From Apostichopus japonicus (taxonomy: Eukaryota; Echinodermata; Holothuroidea; Aspidochirotida; Stichopodidae), in contig NC_092579.1 in the NCBI RefSeq assembly GCF_037975245.1, positions 3,496,001 through 3,560,000 on the forward strand: a stretch of 64,000 nucleotides of DNA, read 5' to 3'. Below, piece by piece: positions 61,201 through 64,000 of this stretch. The translations under genes and the position numbers were made by a program. Under the pieces are notes generated by a model. The model saw only the letters and a program-made list of their open reading frames with translations, searched no databases and was not told the origin of the DNA. Positions within the stretch are counted from its first letter, which is position 1; each line of letters opens with the position of its first letter.

Positions 61201-62355
61201 GGGTGAAGAGATGTGGCCCAAGGACACAACGCAATGATCTGGCCAGCCAGGGCTCGAACCTGTAATCCTAAGATCACAAGTCCACTGCCTTAACCACTTG
61301 ATCACAACGCCCTCAATGTTTGAAATTATTGACTTACTTTTCCAGGGCCTCTTGTCGTGGTTTAAGGATGTTTTTATTGAATGGACTAACCATCAAAGAT
61401 GCACTAATGCCAAAAAATACACCAGCATTGATCAACTTCTGCTTCCCTGCTCCAGCATTGCTTGGGCATCCAAAAACTATGATCTGTAAATACAAAGAAA
61501 ATTTAATTTTATAGAAAAATTGATATTAATATGCCAGATGAAAATACCTGGCAACCCACCTATGTACCTAAGAATAACTTATGATAGTATTGTAGAAAAT
61601 ATTCAAATATACAAGTTAATGTATTCAAATAAATATGGGGGAGGGGCAGGAAGAAATATTTTAACTGTGTCTCTTATTTCTTTATCTTTTTTTTGCAATG
61701 TTAAGGAACACTATAGCAATTGTAATGGTTACTCTCAATTAACATACTTTTTAAAGGGTGTGAAGACTCGCACAAAAAGAAACGTCTAATGCCCGTAATC
61801 TGACCTAGTTTCGAATGAGGTGTATTACAGAAGTGTTAGACACCACCATCGATCTTAGAAAATACACACACAGCTTGCTACCGTTGGTAATTAGACACTA
61901 GTGTACAGTCAGTACAAACAGCTGCGGTCAATACCCACAGCACATTGTACTGTACAAACGATACAGCGATGGACATCTCAGGTCCAGCTAAAGATAACAA
62001 GGTATCTCGTTTCATTACTGTCTGCATTTTGTAGCGACACGAACAAAACGTCACTTGCAAGCAATAGGAAGTAAACTTTTTCAGATGGCCGCATGCGGTT
62101 TGGGGCGAGTCTTTAATGCCTTTAACTTAAAGACTGTCTCCTTACTTTTCCTTTTTGGACCTTCTGTTCCATACTTTCTAATGCAGCTTTGACCCCCAAG
62201 GCCACACCTATTGCACTCTCTGCTACCAGATTATGTCCACTCGCATGACCAATGTTTGGCAGGGCGTCGTACTCTGCCATGACGGCCACTGCCCTCCCTC
62301 CGTCGTAACCGTAGGTCGCACGGAAGGCAGTTGGGAGGATGAAGTTCCGTTCAAC
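57761..62355 (-). CDS. PM20D2 paralogue, probable pseudoenzyme (exons 2-7; exon 1 beyond window)
   Basis: Exons in transcript order: 62355-62146, 61483-61338, 60591-60449, 60108-59954, 59446-59209 and 58218-57761; 1350 bp open, with the same phases as PM20D2 at every junction and two exons of identical length (143 and 155 bp). The fold motifs persist (AEYDALPNIGH, GRNALDAAVQCY, ATDMGNVSFVTPSIH). However, the metal-site Cys in GHACGHN is Ser (GHASGHN), the catalytic GTPAEE is GCPSNA, and the ASH-type His is Asn (LSANAS). Only two of five ligand positions remain, so dipeptidase activity is unlikely while the frame and splice sites are intact. The last exon adds about 95 residues rich in E, D, P, G and N after the usual end. 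It is a tandem duplicate of the upstream-coordinate gene on the same strand. Confidence 0.9.
58400..58512 (+). mobile_element. SINE/LINE 3'-end fragment
   Basis: A run like GTACAGCGCTTCAAGATAATCTGGGAGGCGCTATATATATAAG followed by TATCATTATTAT has the GCGCTATATAA plus (ATT)n ending seen on many marine invertebrate SINEs and on the SINE at 60955-61313. (Longer motif positions: 58448-58505.) Only the tail is present. Confidence 0.4.
58671..58846. repeat. Perfect tandem repeat, 4 x 44 bp
   Basis: Four essentially identical 44-bp units starting ATCAGTGATTGATTTAACCT begin at 58671, 58715, 58759 and 58803. The lack of divergence suggests recent expansion. It lies in the last intron of the PM20D2 paralogue. 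Confidence 0.95.
60955..61313 (-). mobile_element. tRNA-derived SINE
   Basis: On the minus strand it starts AGGGCGTTGTGATCAAGTGG, giving an A-box-like TCAAGTGGTTAAGGC, and about 45 nt on a perfect B box GGTTCGAGCCC. A roughly 270-bp unrelated body follows, ending in TTATGCGCTACATAAATAAC and a short (TAA)-like tail. This is the tRNA head, body and LINE-like tail layout of a SINE. It abuts exon 3 of the PM20D2 paralogue, ending 24 bp from its donor. Confidence 0.8.
61751..62125. mobile_element. TTAA-flanked miniature element, copy 3
   Basis: TTAA at 61751-61754 and 62122-62125, with TIR AGGGTGTGAAGACTCG and CGAGTCTTTAATGCCT. It matches the copies at 24504 and 38469. It sits in the intron only 20 bp from the end of exon 2 (62146) of the PM20D2 paralogue, next to its splice donor. 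Confidence 0.85.

Positions 62356-64000
<1,645 letters not shown>

Noticed and set aside
57761-62355. The PM20D2 paralogue as an ordinary decayed pseudogene
   Set aside because: Six exons keep length, phase and splice sites with no stop or frameshift; the changes are focused on active-site positions. Pseudoenzyme fits better, though dN/dS was not computed.

Overview
This looks like a nuclear genome fragment from an animal, not a prokaryote. It is AT-rich. Coding sequence is confined to short exons of about 50-850 bp bounded by GT/AG sites with compatible phases, with introns of 0.3-3 kb. Microsatellites, homopolymer runs and small terminal-inverted-repeat DNA transposons fill the rest. The protein set (epsin, DUS1L, PM20D2, a CCDC33-like C2 protein) is pan-metazoan. 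The tandem PM20D2 genes, the tRNA-derived SINE and the many hAT-like miniature elements suggest a marine invertebrate deuterostome such as an echinoderm, but that is an inference and no marker fixes the species. Gene models were built by hand by reading both strands and joining exons across splice sites; all exon phases and lengths close.

Layout. (1) About 0.2-11.2 kb, minus strand: ten exons of a C2-domain protein resembling CCDC33. The 5' end is complete and the 3' end runs off the left edge. (2) 11.2-16.2 kb: no gene recognised. (3) 16.2-27.7 kb, minus: a complete ten-exon tRNA-dihydrouridine synthase DUS1L (540 aa), its introns loaded with nested transposon relics. (4) 27.7-31.2 kb: a divergent intergenic region shared by DUS1L and epsin. 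(5) 31.3-34.4 kb, plus: a complete three-coding-exon epsin (533 aa) with ENTH, two UIM-like helices, six DPW and three NPF motifs, and a probable 3'UTR intron. (6) 34.4-40.2 kb: epsin 3' region, a perfect hairpin and a miniature transposon. (7) 40.2-50.1 kb, minus: a complete PM20D2-type M20D dipeptidase (402 aa) with two alternative versions of exon 3. (8) 50.1-57.7 kb: mostly non-coding, with one possible small membrane-protein ORF. (9) 57.8-62.4 kb, minus: a tandem PM20D2 paralogue with the same exon architecture but most metal-binding and catalytic residues replaced, plus an acidic C-terminal extension. Its first exon lies beyond the right edge. (10) 62.4-64 kb: a long TA microsatellite and no recognised gene.

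The genes do not form a functional unit. The strongest observations are the duplicated, phase-identical exon 3 of PM20D2, which predicts mutually exclusive splicing around the catalytic Glu-Glu loop, and the neighbouring intact paralogue that has lost this loop and other metal ligands and is probably a pseudoenzyme. The repeat landscape also has clean structure: a hAT-like miniature element present twice with perfect 8-bp target duplications, three copies of a TTAA-flanked miniature element, a shared module found in several element contexts, and a hammerhead-ribozyme-like core in two dispersed repeats.
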